DNA of 44,952 nucleotides from JANNOG01 sp031398915 (GCA_031398915.1 JANNOG010000105.1:1-44952), one strand, 5' to 3'. Counted from the first letter of the stretch, positions 23,353 through 32,640 are shown. Notes: a model not told the origin generated them from the letters alone. Program-made: numbers and translations.

Positions 23353-24306
23353 GTGTCCGACACCCAGCCTCGCCTCGAAGTCGCCCGTCGCCTTGATCCG
23401 GAGGACGTCGACCGGGTGCTGCGCCTCGTGGACGACGCCACCCTCGCCGATGGGGTGAGCCCGTTGAGCGAGCACGTGCTGCTGCACCTGCGCCGCGGCG
23501 GTGAGGAACCCGGCCGCCACCTGCTGCTCATCGACGACACCGCCGGGGGTCAACCGGTCGTCGGCTACGCCCACCTGGATCCGACGGACGCCGTCTCGGG
23601 GCCCTCAGCCGAGCTGGTCGTCGCCCCGGCCCACCGTCGAGCGGGGTTGGGGACCGGGCTGGTGCGAGCACTGGAGGACGAGGCGCACGCGCCGCTGCGG
23701 CTGTGGGCGCACGGCATGCGATCCGAGGCCCGCGACCTGGCACACGCCCTCGGCTACGTGGTCGGTCGAGAATTGCTGCAGATGCGCCGATCGCTGGACG
23801 AGGACCTGCCGGCGCCCGACGTCGATCATCACGTCTCGATCCGCACCTTCACCGACGACGACGCGTACGAACTCCTCGAACTGAATGCCCTGGCGTTCGC
23901 CAGCCACCCCGAACAGGGCGCCTGGACCTACGCGGACCTCGCGGCCCGGATGTCGGAACCGTGGTTCGACCCGGCCGGGCTGTTCCTGGCCGAGACCACC
24001 AGGTCGATCACGGACGAACCACCCCTCCTGGCGTTCCACTGGACGAAGGTCCACGGTGACGATCCTGCCGACGGACACGGCCACCACCCGATCGGCGAGG
24101 TCTACGTGGTGGGAGTGCATCCACGAGCCCAGGGGCGGGGCCTCGGACGCGCCATGACGCTGGTCGGATTGCATCACCTCCGCACGATGGGCCTCGAACA
24201 AGCCATGCTGTACGTCGACGCAGACAACGAACCGGCGGTGCGCACCTACACCGCCCTGGGCTTCACGAGGTGGGATTCCGATGTCCAGTTCCGACGCGGC
24301 GATTGA
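23353..24306 (+). CDS. mshD: Mycothiol synthase
   Basis: 317 residues from the GTG at 23353; an upstream ATG at 23290 falls in the regulatory region and is less likely. It acetylates Cys-GlcN-Ins with acetyl-CoA, the last step of mycothiol synthesis. Two GNAT domains are visible: the first with VVAPAHRRAGLGTGLVRAL, the second with VVGVHPRAQGRGLGRAM, each carrying the acetyl-CoA pyrophosphate loop. YVDADNEPAVRTYTALGF closes the second. mshA lies about 20 kb away in the same window. Its 3' end overlaps ppk by 26 bp, so the two form an operon. Confidence 0.94.
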   Translation: MSDTQPRLEVARRLDPEDVDRVLRLVDDATLADGVSPLSEHVLLHLRRGGEEPGRHLLLIDDTAGGQPVVGYAHLDPTDAVSGPSAELVVAPAHRRAGLGTGLVRALEDEAHAPLRLWAHGMRSEARDLAHALGYVVGRELLQMRRSLDEDLPAPDVDHHVSIRTFTDDDAYELLELNALAFASHPEQGAWTYADLAARMSEPWFDPAGLFLAETTRSITDEPPLLAFHWTKVHGDDPADGHGHHPIGEVYVVGVHPRAQGRGLGRAMTLVGLHHLRTMGLEQAMLYVDADNEPAVRTYTALGFTRWDSDVQFRRGD

Positions 24307-26584
24307 CCTGACCCTGGATCGGGCGTCCGACCTGCCGCCGGACTTGACGCTGGAACACCTTGGCGAGGTCGTCAACGACGCTCCGCGGCCGATCGTCGAC
24401 CTGCCCCCCGATCGCTTCATCGATCGCGAACTGTCCTGGCTGGCATTCAACGAGCGCGTCCTCGACCTGGCCGAAGACCCCGATGTCCCGCTGCTGGAGC
24501 GGGCGCGCTTTCTGTCGATCTTCGCCTCCAACCTGGACGAGTTCTTCATGGTCCGGGTGGCCGGCATCAAGCGGAAGGTCGCCGCCGGCATCACCGATCG
24601 CGCCGCCTCCGGGCTGGACCCTCGCCAGTTGCTGGCAGCGGTCGCCGATCGGGCGCACGGCCTGGTCGCGCGACACGCTGAGGTGTTCACCGACCAGATC
24701 GTGCCTGCCCTGGACGCGGCGGGGATCCGGATCGTGCGCTGGGACTCGCTGGGGACGGCTGAGCGGGAGCCGGTTCGCCGGATGTTCGCCGCCGAGATCT
24801 TTCCTGTTCTGACCCCGCTGGCGTTCGACCCGGCGCACCCGTTTCCTTATATCTCGGGGTTGTCGCTCAACCTGGCGGTCTCACTGGTCAACCCCAGTTC
24901 GGGCCAACCGCACTTCGCCCGGGTCAAGGTGCCGCAAACCCTCCCCCGGTTGATCCGGGTCAGCCTCAACGGCCACGACCAGCGCGCCGACTACGTGCCG
25001 CTGGAGGACGTGATCGCGGCGCACCTCCATCACCTCTTTCCGGGCATGGACGTGCTCGGCCACCACACCTTCCGGGTGACCCGCAACGAGGACCTGGACG
25101 TCGACGACGACGACACCGACAACCTGTTGGAGCTACTCGAACGTGAGCTGCTGCGCCGCAGGTTCGGTCCAGCCGTCCGGTTGGAGGTGGCCCAGACCAT
25201 CGACTCGGTCGTCGAGGATCTGCTGATCCGCGAGCTCGGGGTCGGCCCCGACGATGTGTACCGCCTCCCCGAGCCGTTGGACCTGCGGGCACTCGGTGCC
25301 GTCACCGAGCTCGACCGCGGCGAACTGCTGTATCCGGCGTTTCGACCACGCACCGTCCGCGAGCTGGTGGACGTGGATTCCGAGGCTGATCCGGGCGCGC
25401 TGTTCGCCGTCCTACGTGAGCGCGACGTCCTGCTCCACCATCCGTACGACTCGTTCGTCACCAGTGTGCAGGCGTTCGTCGCCGCCGCCGCAGCCGATCC
25501 GGAGGTACTGGCGATCAAGCAGACGCTGTATCGGACCAGCGGGGACTCCCCCATCGTCGATGCCCTCGTCGAGGCGGCCAACGACGGCAAGCAGGTACTG
25601 GCCATCGTCGAGATCAAGGCCCGCTTCGACGAGGCGGCGAACATCTCGTGGGCGCGCCAGCTGGAAGAGGCCGGAGTCCACGTCGTCTACGGCCTGGTCG
25701 GCCTCAAGACCCACGCGAAACTCAGTCTGGTGGTCCGTCGCGAGCCAGGTGGGTTACGCCGCTACTGCCACGTCGGCACCGGCAACTACCACCCGAAGAC
25801 GGCTCGACTGTACGAGGACATCGGCATCCTCACCAGCGATCCCGCCGTGGGCGAGGACCTCTCGGTGCTGTTCAACCAGCTGTCGGGGTTCGCCCCGCGC
25901 TCGACCTACAGCCGCCTGCTCGTCGCTCCCAGAACCGGCCGGAGCGGGCTGCTCGCCCTGATCGACGCCGAGGTAGCGGCCCGGGCGGCGGGGCGCCCGG
26001 CCCGGATCCAGATCAAGGTCAACTCCCTCATCGACGAGGTGGTGACCGATGCCCTCTACCGGGCGTCGCAGGCCGGGGTGGACATCGACATCGTGGTGCG
26101 CGGCGCCTGTGCGATCCGACCCGGCGTGCCGGGCCTCAGCGAGACCATCCGGGTCCGCAGCATCCTTGGTCGCTTCCTCGAACACTCCCGGGTCTTCGTG
26201 TTCTCGGGCGCGGGTGAACCGGTCGCCTACATCGGCAGTGCCGACGTGATGCAGCGCAACCTCGATCGCCGGATCGAGGCGCTGGTCGAGGTGCGCGACG
26301 CCGATCACGTGGCCAGGCTCACCCGCCTGCTGGATACCGCGATGAGCCCTGAGACGTCATCGTGGCACCTTGGGCCCGAGGGGACGTGGGTGCGACACAG
26401 TGTGGGTGACGACGGAGTGAGGCTCGACGACATGCAGACCGACCTGGTGGCCGCGCACCGGCTGCGGCGGCGATCGGCCGGTGTCGCTGCCGCGCCGCCC
26501 GCGGTGGTCCGCTCGCGACCGGTTTCGGCGACCGGGCTGAGCGAGGCCCGTCCCACCCCCGCCAGCATCGACCCGGCGCTGTAG
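24281..26584 (+). CDS. ppk: Polyphosphate kinase 1
   Basis: 767 residues from the ATG at 24281, inside the end of mshD. It makes polyphosphate from ATP reversibly. Motifs: RFIDRELSWLAFNERVLD and SNLDEFFMVRVAGIKRKV (N-terminal domain), LLHHPYDSF, IKQTLYRTSGDSPIVDAL, and the autophosphorylated histidine in GLKTHAKLSLVVRRE. YCHVGTGNYHPKTARLYED and NLDRRIEALVEV complete the two PLD-like C-terminal domains. The last 60 residues are an Arg/Ala/Pro-rich extension. Position behind the PHO box supports phosphate control, as for ppk in Streptomyces. Confidence 0.96.
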   Translation: MSSSDAAIDLTLDRASDLPPDLTLEHLGEVVNDAPRPIVDLPPDRFIDRELSWLAFNERVLDLAEDPDVPLLERARFLSIFASNLDEFFMVRVAGIKRKVAAGITDRAASGLDPRQLLAAVADRAHGLVARHAEVFTDQIVPALDAAGIRIVRWDSLGTAEREPVRRMFAAEIFPVLTPLAFDPAHPFPYISGLSLNLAVSLVNPSSGQPHFARVKVPQTLPRLIRVSLNGHDQRADYVPLEDVIAAHLHHLFPGMDVLGHHTFRVTRNEDLDVDDDDTDNLLELLERELLRRRFGPAVRLEVAQTIDSVVEDLLIRELGVGPDDVYRLPEPLDLRALGAVTELDRGELLYPAFRPRTVRELVDVDSEADPGALFAVLRERDVLLHHPYDSFVTSVQAFVAAAAADPEVLAIKQTLYRTSGDSPIVDALVEAANDGKQVLAIVEIKARFDEAANISWARQLEEAGVHVVYGLVGLKTHAKLSLVVRREPGGLRRYCHVGTGNYHPKTARLYEDIGILTSDPAVGEDLSVLFNQLSGFAPRSTYSRLLVAPRTGRSGLLALIDAEVAARAAGRPARIQIKVNSLIDEVVTDALYRASQAGVDIDIVVRGACAIRPGVPGLSETIRVRSILGRFLEHSRVFVFSGAGEPVAYIGSADVMQRNLDRRIEALVEVRDADHVARLTRLLDTAMSPETSSWHLGPEGTWVRHSVGDDGVRLDDMQTDLVAAHRLRRRSAGVAAAPPAVVRSRPVSATGLSEARPTPASIDPAL

Positions 26585-26590
26585 CCCACG

Positions 26591-28927
26591 ATGGCCACTC
26601 ATGCGCGCCCTCGGGGACGCACCGGCTCCCGTCGCTTCGTCGGCCTCGCAGTGGTGGCTGCCGGCGCCATCCTGATCAGCGGGACATCTCCTGCGGCCGG
26701 AGCCGGGGCCGGAGGTGAGCTCGATCCGGGGGCCGCGCCACTGCGTCCGGCTGCACCGGGCGCCGAGGTGATACCTGATTCGTACCTGGTGGTGCTGTCT
26801 GCGAGCGCCGACGACGACGCCGTGGCAGACGTCGCGGCTGCCGCCCTCGACACGGGCGCCGTGGTCACCGGCGAGTTCGACACGGCGCTGAACGCGATCG
26901 CGGTGACGGCGGACCCCGACGAACTGAACGACCTGCGTGCCCGGCCAGAGGTCGCCTACGTCGAACCCGACGTCGTCGTGTCGCTGAGCGACGTGACCAC
27001 CCAGACCGACGGCGACTGGGCGCTGGACCGGATCGACCAGGCGACACGGCCGCTCGACGGTGCCTACAGATTCGACGGAACCGGGGCCGGGGTGCGCGCC
27101 TACATCGTGGACAGCGGGATCCGGGCGAGCCATCTCGAACTGGTCGGTCGGGTGTCAGGCGGGTTCCAGAACATCGACGACGGCGTGGGCACCGGTGACT
27201 GCAACGGTCACGGAACGGCCGTCGCGGGAGTGGTGGGGGGTGAGCAGTTCGGCGTGGCCAAGCAGGTCAGCCTGGTGCCGGTCCGCGTGTTCGGCTGCAG
27301 CCTGACCACTCCGGTGTCCAACGTGATCGAGGGCCTCGAGTGGGTCCTGGCGAACGCGCAGCGGCCCGCCGTGGTCAACCTCAGCCTGGGTGGTCCCACC
27401 TCGTCGGCGCTCGACAGCACCGTGCGCAACCTCGTCACCGCCGGCCTCCCCGTGATCGTGGCTGCGGGCAACGACGGCACCTCCACCACCACCGTGAACG
27501 CATGCACCAGGTCCCCCGCCCGCACCTCGACGGCGATCACGGTGGCGGCGACGGACATCACGGACGTCCGCCCGTCCTTCTCGAACATCGGGTCGTGTGT
27601 GGACCTGTTCGCGCCCGGTGTGGCGGTGGTGACCGCGTATGCCCTGGACGCCAGCGATCAGCCGTCCGACGACGCACTGGTCGAGATATCGGGAACCTCG
27701 TTCTCGGCGCCCTACGTCGCCGGCGCCGCGGTCCTGGCCCTGCAGGACGATCCGCTGGCCTCACCGGCACGGATCGCCGATTTCCTGACGGCGACGGCGA
27801 CGGCCGGCGTGGTCGTCAATCCGGGGGCCGGGTCGCCGAACCTGCTACTGCGCAGCCCCTACGGCGGACCAGCCGGGTACCTGGCGCAGGCACCCCAGCG
27901 GGTGGCATCGGCCGTATCGGTGCCCGCCGGGACGTCGGTGGTCGTGCCCCTGCCCTCGTCGGTGCCGGCCGGAGCCACAGCCGTCGCGACCAACGTCACC
28001 GTGTCGGGGGTGAGCGCCCGCACCTTCGTCAGCGTGTGTCCGGTCGAAACGCCGCTCGCCCAGTGCAGCGAGACGTCGTCGGTCAACGCCTACCCCGGAC
28101 GTGACGTGTCGAACCTCGCCGTCACACAGGTGGGAGGCCAGCGCGCGCTGCGGGTATTCAACAACGAGGGCACGGTCCTGGTCTCGCTGGACGTCGTGGG
28201 GCACTTCAACGAGACGTCACCGAGCGGCCTGGACTTCGTGCCGCTGACGCCGGTCCGCGACAACGAGACCCCCACCATCGGCGCGGGCGCGTCGACGAGC
28301 ATCACCCTGGGTGACGTACCTGCGGGGGCACAAGCGGTCGCGATGCGCGTGACGGTCGCCGCAGTCACCGCCAATACGTACGTCAGCGCGTGCCCGGTCA
28401 GTCAGGCCATCAGCACCTGCGCCCAGACGTCCTCGCTCAATGCCCGACAACGAGACACGTCCAACCTGGTGGTCGTGCCGTTGGGCACCGACCGGACCGT
28501 GCGGTTGTACAACAACGCCGGCAGTGTCATCGCGTTGACCGACGTCCTGGGGTACTACTCATCCGCCGGCACCGGGGCCAGGTACGTCGCGGTGGCTCCG
28601 CGCCGCATCCAGGCCGCCGACCCGCTGGGTCGACAGGCCTCGGTGACCCGCAGCGTTGCCCCCTTCGTGCCGACCGAGGCCACCGCCGTGGCGGTCAACG
28701 TCACCGTCGCGGGCAGCTCGAGCCAGACCTTCGTGTCGGTGTGTCCCGCCGGGACCCCGGCAACCAGTTGCGACAACGCGTCGACGACGAATCCGTACCC
28801 GGGCAACGACGTCGCCGCGTCCACTCTCGTCGGCACCGGCGCGACGGACGGCCTCACCTACTTCAACAACGCCGGCAGTGTGCTGCTGTTCACCGACCTG
28901 CAGGGGTACTTCGTTCCTCGCCCGTGA
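26591..28927 (+). CDS. Secreted subtilisin-like serine protease with three C-terminal beta modules
   Basis: 778 residues. A signal peptide (residues 1-36) is followed by an I9-type propeptide (about 60-130, SYLVVLSASADDD to VAYVEPDVVV). The S8 domain has Asp174 in AYIVDSGIR, His207 in NGHGTAVAG, the oxyanion Asn294 in AAGNDGTS and Ser370 in SGTSFSAPYVAGAA. From about residue 428 come three repeats of about 115 residues, each with ATAVA.NVTV, (F/Y)VS(V/A)CP, a second cysteine 8 residues on, DVSNL-like and YNN.GSV motifs and a closing GYF. They resemble the widespread 'VRLLDTR' beta repeat of secreted actinobacterial proteins. The same array ends the protein at 40688-43177. Confidence 0.92.
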   Translation: MATHARPRGRTGSRRFVGLAVVAAGAILISGTSPAAGAGAGGELDPGAAPLRPAAPGAEVIPDSYLVVLSASADDDAVADVAAAALDTGAVVTGEFDTALNAIAVTADPDELNDLRARPEVAYVEPDVVVSLSDVTTQTDGDWALDRIDQATRPLDGAYRFDGTGAGVRAYIVDSGIRASHLELVGRVSGGFQNIDDGVGTGDCNGHGTAVAGVVGGEQFGVAKQVSLVPVRVFGCSLTTPVSNVIEGLEWVLANAQRPAVVNLSLGGPTSSALDSTVRNLVTAGLPVIVAAGNDGTSTTTVNACTRSPARTSTAITVAATDITDVRPSFSNIGSCVDLFAPGVAVVTAYALDASDQPSDDALVEISGTSFSAPYVAGAAVLALQDDPLASPARIADFLTATATAGVVVNPGAGSPNLLLRSPYGGPAGYLAQAPQRVASAVSVPAGTSVVVPLPSSVPAGATAVATNVTVSGVSARTFVSVCPVETPLAQCSETSSVNAYPGRDVSNLAVTQVGGQRALRVFNNEGTVLVSLDVVGHFNETSPSGLDFVPLTPVRDNETPTIGAGASTSITLGDVPAGAQAVAMRVTVAAVTANTYVSACPVSQAISTCAQTSSLNARQRDTSNLVVVPLGTDRTVRLYNNAGSVIALTDVLGYYSSAGTGARYVAVAPRRIQAADPLGRQASVTRSVAPFVPTEATAVAVNVTVAGSSSQTFVSVCPAGTPATSCDNASTTNPYPGNDVAASTLVGTGATDGLTYFNNAGSVLLFTDLQGYFVPRP

Positions 28928-28939
28928 TTCGCCGACCGA

Positions 28940-29776
28940 CTATGCGGTGACGAATATCGGGAACAGCCCCGGGTTGTGGGCGTGCACCAGGATCATGAAA
29001 ATGATCGCGTCGAAACTGAGGTGGATCGCGACGATGTACGGGACCGACTTGGTCCGCTGGAAGACATAGGCCTGCAGCAGGGCGAACGGGAACGTCAGGG
29101 CCGGCCCCCAGAACTGGTAGCCGAGTTCCCACAGAAACGACGAGAACACGATGGCCTGCATCAGGTTCGCCTGCCAGAACCGGAAATGCGGGCGCAACAG
29201 GGCGAACACCGTGCACACGAAGAACAGTTCGTCCCAGAGGCCGACGAAGTTCACCCCCAGAAACAATCGCACGATGTTGTTCGGGTCGGGCACCGGCGGC
29301 CAGTTCTCGTACACCCCCGAACCGATGAAGTAGAGGGGCAGGACCAGATACCCCAGGGCCAGCACGATCGCCATGTACGTCCATTCGGCACGGCTCCACC
29401 GTTGACCCTTGCGGGTCGGGAACTGAATGACGCGCTCTCGGAAGACGAAACGCATGACCAGATACGGGACCACCACGGCGGCGGTCAGCGCGGTGATGAA
29501 ACGAACGACGCCGGCATTGCTCAGGTCCGCCTTGAGCGGCGTGGCGCTGATGATGACCATGCCCAGGGCGATCAGCAGCAGGTGCCGGAACAGCGGCCGA
29601 TCCAACGCCGCCGCCATGACCAGACCCGCGCCCAGCATGGCGTAGCCGATCCAGCGTTCCTGGAAGCCGTAGAGGGCGACGGCCGACGTCGTGACGAGGA
29701 CCGCGGGCACCAGCGCCCACGACCACAGCGGCGGGCGGGTCTGGTCGAGGTCGGCAGCGGTGGTCTCGATGCTCAT
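28940..29776 (-). CDS. CPBP-like membrane protein with altered active site
   Basis: 278 residues, about eight membrane segments. The layout resembles CPBP (Abi/CAAX protease-like) intramembrane proteases. The usual EExxxR motif is replaced by WDELFFVCTVFALLR (Asp182-Glu183, no arginine at the normal position). The second motif FSSFLWELGYQ lacks the histidine. The third is IHLSFDAII, HxxxD rather than HxxxN (His252). It may be a diverged or inactive member, or use a variant metal site. It is convergent with the subtilase gene, with 12 bp between stops. Confidence 0.65.
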   Translation of the reverse strand: MSIETTAADLDQTRPPLWSWALVPAVLVTTSAVALYGFQERWIGYAMLGAGLVMAAALDRPLFRHLLLIALGMVIISATPLKADLSNAGVVRFITALTAAVVVPYLVMRFVFRERVIQFPTRKGQRWSRAEWTYMAIVLALGYLVLPLYFIGSGVYENWPPVPDPNNIVRLFLGVNFVGLWDELFFVCTVFALLRPHFRFWQANLMQAIVFSSFLWELGYQFWGPALTFPFALLQAYVFQRTKSVPYIVAIHLSFDAIIFMILVHAHNPGLFPIFVTA

Positions 29777-29867
29777 CGGAGCAGCCTCATCTCACCAGCA
29801 TCGCCTATTCGCGACGGCGGCTCGCAACCGGGGAATCGTTGGCCCCGGAGGCGTCGTTGACCCTGAC

Positions 29868-30149
29868 ATGAAGGCAACCTGGAACGGCACCGTCATCGCC
29901 CAGACCGACGACACCGTGGTGGTGGAAGGCAACCACTACTTCGCAGCCGACGGCGTCAAGCAGGAGTACCTGCGGCCCAGCGCCACCACCTCGGTGTGCC
30001 CGTGGAAGGGGACGGCCAGCTACTACTCCCTCGAGGTCGACGGCGTCACGAACAAGGATGCGGCCTGGTTCTACCCCGCGCCCAAGGATGCCGCCAAGGA
30101 GATCACCGACCGGGTCGCGTTCTGGAAGGGCGTCGTCGTCACCGACTGA
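29868..30149 (+). CDS. DUF427 domain protein
   Basis: 93 residues from the ATG at 29868. The conserved DUF427 core is complete: MKATWNGTVIAQTDDT, VEGNHYFAADGVKQEYL, TSVCPWKGTASYYSLEVDG and AAWFYPAPKDAAKEITDRVAFWKG. These are small beta proteins found widely in actinobacteria and proteobacteria. The function is unknown. The cysteine in VCPWKG is conserved in the family. It is divergent from the CPBP-like gene, with 91 bp between starts. Confidence 0.92.
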   Translation: MKATWNGTVIAQTDDTVVVEGNHYFAADGVKQEYLRPSATTSVCPWKGTASYYSLEVDGVTNKDAAWFYPAPKDAAKEITDRVAFWKGVVVTD

Positions 30150-30173
30150 CCACCCGCGGGTTCACACTCACGT

Positions 30174-30195
30174 GCCTCCATCCTTTGACGGAGGC
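30174..30195 (+). terminator. Hairpin after the DUF427 gene
   Basis: GCCTCC (30174-30179) and GGAGGC (30190-30195) form a perfect 6-bp stem with a 10-base loop, 24 bp past the DUF427 stop. No U-rich tail follows, so it is a weak candidate. Confidence 0.4.
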
Positions 30196-30227
30196 GCAGC
30201 GGGTGAGGCATTCGTAGTGTGCGGCGC

Positions 30228-30659
30228 ATGACGACATCGCACGACACCACTGCCGCCATCGGGTCGGTGCCCGATCGACAGCTCACCGGACGCCCAGCCG
30301 TTCTCGCGGGCTGGGCCGTCCTCGGGCTGTTCATTCTCGTATGGCTGTACTCGGGGGTGTGGACGCTGATCGATCTCGACGGCGCCCGGGCGACCGCCGA
30401 GCGGCTCGGCTTCCCTGGGTGGACCCAGGTATGGACCGGCGCGCTGAACTCGCGGATGTCGCAGTGATGGTGATCTCGTTGGTGGCCTTCCGGGGTGACG
30501 GTGACATCCGCGCGGTCTCCGTGGGCCGGCTGTGTCGCACTCGCCACACTGAGCGTGAACGAGTGGTGGCATGGCACCGTCACCAGGAGCGGGTTCGCCG
30601 ATGACGGCGCGCTCGACCCCGTCCTCATCACAGCTCTGGTCAGGGGCCGTGCAGAGTAG
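30228..30659 (+). pseudogene. Frameshifted small membrane protein (DoxX-like)
   Basis: The first part, from ATG 30228, reads TGRPAVLAGWAVLGLFILV then TLIDLDGARATAERLGFPGW and stops early at 30467. A shift by one base near 30446 restores ALELADVAVMVISLVAF, which fits the membrane helix expected next in a DoxX-like protein. The original frame resumes by about 30515 with PWAGCVALATLSVNEWWHG, TVTRSGFADDGALDPVLIT and a stop at 30657-30659. At least two frameshifts are needed, so the gene is decayed unless the 79-residue fragment has a role. The family assignment is tentative. Confidence 0.6.
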
Positions 30660-31078
30660 GCAGGTGAGGCGCCGTAACGCCGACCTGACCCGGTTACGGT
30701 CAGCAGATCGCCCACGCGTGCTGATCGACGAGCGGTGCCGGATCGCCCGGGACCTGCACGACGTCGCCGCACCACCTTTCGGCGATCATCGTGCGGACGA
30801 GGTTGGCCGGGAAGTTGGAGACCGCGGAAGCCACACAGGCCGCTGCCGCGCTCGCTGCCCGGACCGATCAGGCCCGGATCTCGCGAGCGACCGTCAAGAC
30901 TCACGTGAGCAGCATCCTCACCAAGCTCGGTTTGACCAGTCGCCTCCAGATCGCGGTGTGGGCGTTCGAGAACGGGCTGGCCGGGGTGGGCGATGTGGGC
31001 GGACCCGATGAGCCGGACGAACTGAGACAGCGCCTGCTCGTCAAGCTCGGGCCTGCTGATCCGATCGCTGCGATCTAG
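30660..31078 (+). pseudogene. Collapsed histidine kinase / response regulator remnant
   Basis: One frame reads ADLTRLRSADRPR then VLIDERCRIARDLHDVA, the H-box of a NarL-type histidine kinase. At about 30770 the frame breaks. In the next frame the kinase helix resumes as HHLSAIIVRTRLAGKLETAEA. About 30 codons later this runs directly into ISRATVKTHVSSILTKLGL then TSRLQIAVWAFENGLA, the recognition helix and end of a LuxR-type response regulator, and stops at 31078. The kinase ATPase domain, the regulator's receiver domain and the first half of its HTH are missing. A deletion fused the two genes, and a frameshift broke the rest. Confidence 0.75.
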
Positions 31079-31087
31079 TCTCGCCCC

Positions 31088-32200
31088 ATGGCCGAAGTGG
31101 GAACACAGTCGCCCGTCCCGCCACCGGATCTGACTGCGGGCGGGCCACCCGCTGCCCTGGCGGCGCTGCACCGCACCGCCTACCTGATGGAGCGCGCCAA
31201 CGAGCCGGCCCGCCGGGCGTCGGCGTTCCGCAAGGCGATAGCCGTCCTGGGGGCGCTACCGCCGGGCGAGTTCGACCGGCGGCTGCGCACCCACACGTTG
31301 CAGGACCTGCCCGGCATCGGGGACCGGACGTCCGGCGTCGCGTACGCGGGCGCCGCGGGCGAGGTCCCGCCGTATCTGATGGACTTCGAGCTGGCTGCGC
31401 CCGTGTTGGCCACCGGTGGCGACGCCCTGCGGGCGGCTGTCCGGGGCGACCTCCATTCGCACTCCGAGTGGTCCGACGGCGGCACCCCGATCGTGGACAT
31501 GGCGACGGCTGCCGCCGCCCTGGGCCACGACTATCTGGTCCTCACGGACCACTCGCCCCGGCTGACGGTGGCCAACGGGCTCAGCGCCGAGCGGTTGCGC
31601 GAGCAGATGACCGTCATCGCCGAGCTGAACGTCCGGCTGGGCGAGGCCGGTTTCGACATGCGGGTATTGACCGGCATAGAGGTGGACATCCTGGACGACG
31701 GGTCACTGGATCAGGACGAGGACCTGCTGGCCGAGCTGGACATCGTCGTCGCCTCGGTCCACTCGAAGTTGACGATGCCCGCGGCGGCGATGACCCGGCG
31801 GATGATCGCCGCCGTATCGAATCCGCACGTCGACGTCCTGGGTCATTGCACCGGACGACTGTTGGGTGGCCGTCAGGCGGATTCGCCGGGCGCGAGTCGC
31901 GGGTCGAAAGCCCGACCAGAATCGCAGTTCGACGCTGCCTCGGTATTCGCGGCCTGTGCTGAGCACGCCACCGCCGTCGAGATCAATTCTCGGCCGGAAC
32001 GGCTCGATCCCCCGACCCGGCTGCTAGCGATGGCGGTGGACGCGGGATGCGTGTTCTCGATCGACACCGACGCCCACGCGCCCGGTCAACTGGAGTGGCA
32101 GGTGCACGGCACCGAACGCGCCGAGGCCAAGGGAATCAGCGCCGAGCGAATCGTCAACACCTGGCCTCGCGACCGACTCCTGGCGTGGTCCACAGGATAG
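31088..32200 (+). CDS. HhH-PHP protein, PolX-like without polymerase
   Basis: 370 residues from the ATG at 31088. The N-terminal part resembles the helix-hairpin-helix region of PolX (SAFRKAIAVLGAL, LQDLPGIGDRTSGVA). The PHP domain follows with its metal-binding residues: GDLHSHSEWSDGG, LVLTDHSPRL, VLTGIEVDIL, IVVASVHSKL, VLGHCTGRLL and SIDTDAHAPGQLEWQ. The DNA polymerase X domain is absent, so it is a free-standing phosphoesterase, perhaps a DNA end-processing enzyme. Its last 50 bases are duplicated just downstream. It follows the pseudogene tract with a 9-bp gap. Confidence 0.88.
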   Translation: MAEVGTQSPVPPPDLTAGGPPAALAALHRTAYLMERANEPARRASAFRKAIAVLGALPPGEFDRRLRTHTLQDLPGIGDRTSGVAYAGAAGEVPPYLMDFELAAPVLATGGDALRAAVRGDLHSHSEWSDGGTPIVDMATAAAALGHDYLVLTDHSPRLTVANGLSAERLREQMTVIAELNVRLGEAGFDMRVLTGIEVDILDDGSLDQDEDLLAELDIVVASVHSKLTMPAAAMTRRMIAAVSNPHVDVLGHCTGRLLGGRQADSPGASRGSKARPESQFDAASVFAACAEHATAVEINSRPERLDPPTRLLAMAVDAGCVFSIDTDAHAPGQLEWQVHGTERAEAKGISAERIVNTWPRDRLLAWSTG

Positions 32201-32260
32201 GTGGCCAACCGTCAACACCTGGCCTCGCGACCGACTCCTGGCGTGGCCCACAGGGTAGGT
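32152..32260. repeat. Tandem duplication of the 3' end of the PHP gene
   Basis: About 50 bp at 32152-32202 (starting cgtcaacacctggcctcg) recur at 32210-32260, offset 58 bp, with two differences (t to c and a to g). The first copy ends the PHP coding region and its TAG; the second is noncoding. Little divergence suggests a recent event. Confidence 0.9.
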
Positions 32261-32269
32261 GCCGACTAC

Positions 32270-32635
32270 TCAGGCCTGACCGGTCGCAGCCACCTCGGCC
32301 TTCACCGCGGCCATGTCGACGGCTCGGACCTGATCGATGAGGTCCGCCAGGCCGGCGTCGGGCAGGGCACCTGCCTGGGAATACAGCAGAACGCCATCGC
32401 GGAACGCCATGAGGGTGGGAATCGAGCGAATATCGGCCTGCGCTGCGTGGGCCTGCTCGGCTTCGGTATCCACCTTGGCGAACACGATGTCCGGGTGAGC
32501 GGCAGCTGCCTTCTCGAACACCGGGGCGAACCGCTGACACGGGCCACACCACGAGGCCCAGAAGTCGACGAGGACGATCGGGTTGTTCTTCAGGGTGTCG
32601 ACGAACGTCGACTGGGTCAGATTCACCGTACTCAT
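32270..32635 (-). CDS. trxA: Thioredoxin
   Basis: 121 residues from the ATG at 32635. The active site is DFWASWCGPCQRFAPVFE with Cys30 and Cys33. IVFAKVDTEAEQAHAAQ and the cis-proline segment IRSIPTLMAFRDG are standard. The C-terminal extension AVDMAAVKAEVAATGQA is typical of actinobacterial TrxA-like proteins. It starts 5 bp after the HxlR stop, so the two are co-transcribed. This suggests redox-linked expression, with the caveat that the trigger of the HxlR regulator is unknown. Confidence 0.95.
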   Translation of the reverse strand: MSTVNLTQSTFVDTLKNNPIVLVDFWASWCGPCQRFAPVFEKAAAAHPDIVFAKVDTEAEQAHAAQADIRSIPTLMAFRDGVLLYSQAGALPDAGLADLIDQVRAVDMAAVKAEVAATGQA

Positions 32636-32640
32636 GCCCA

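Noticed and set aside
30219..30467. A complete 79-residue membrane protein
   Set aside because: The sequence after its stop continues the same protein in shifted frames, so a decayed longer gene is more likely.
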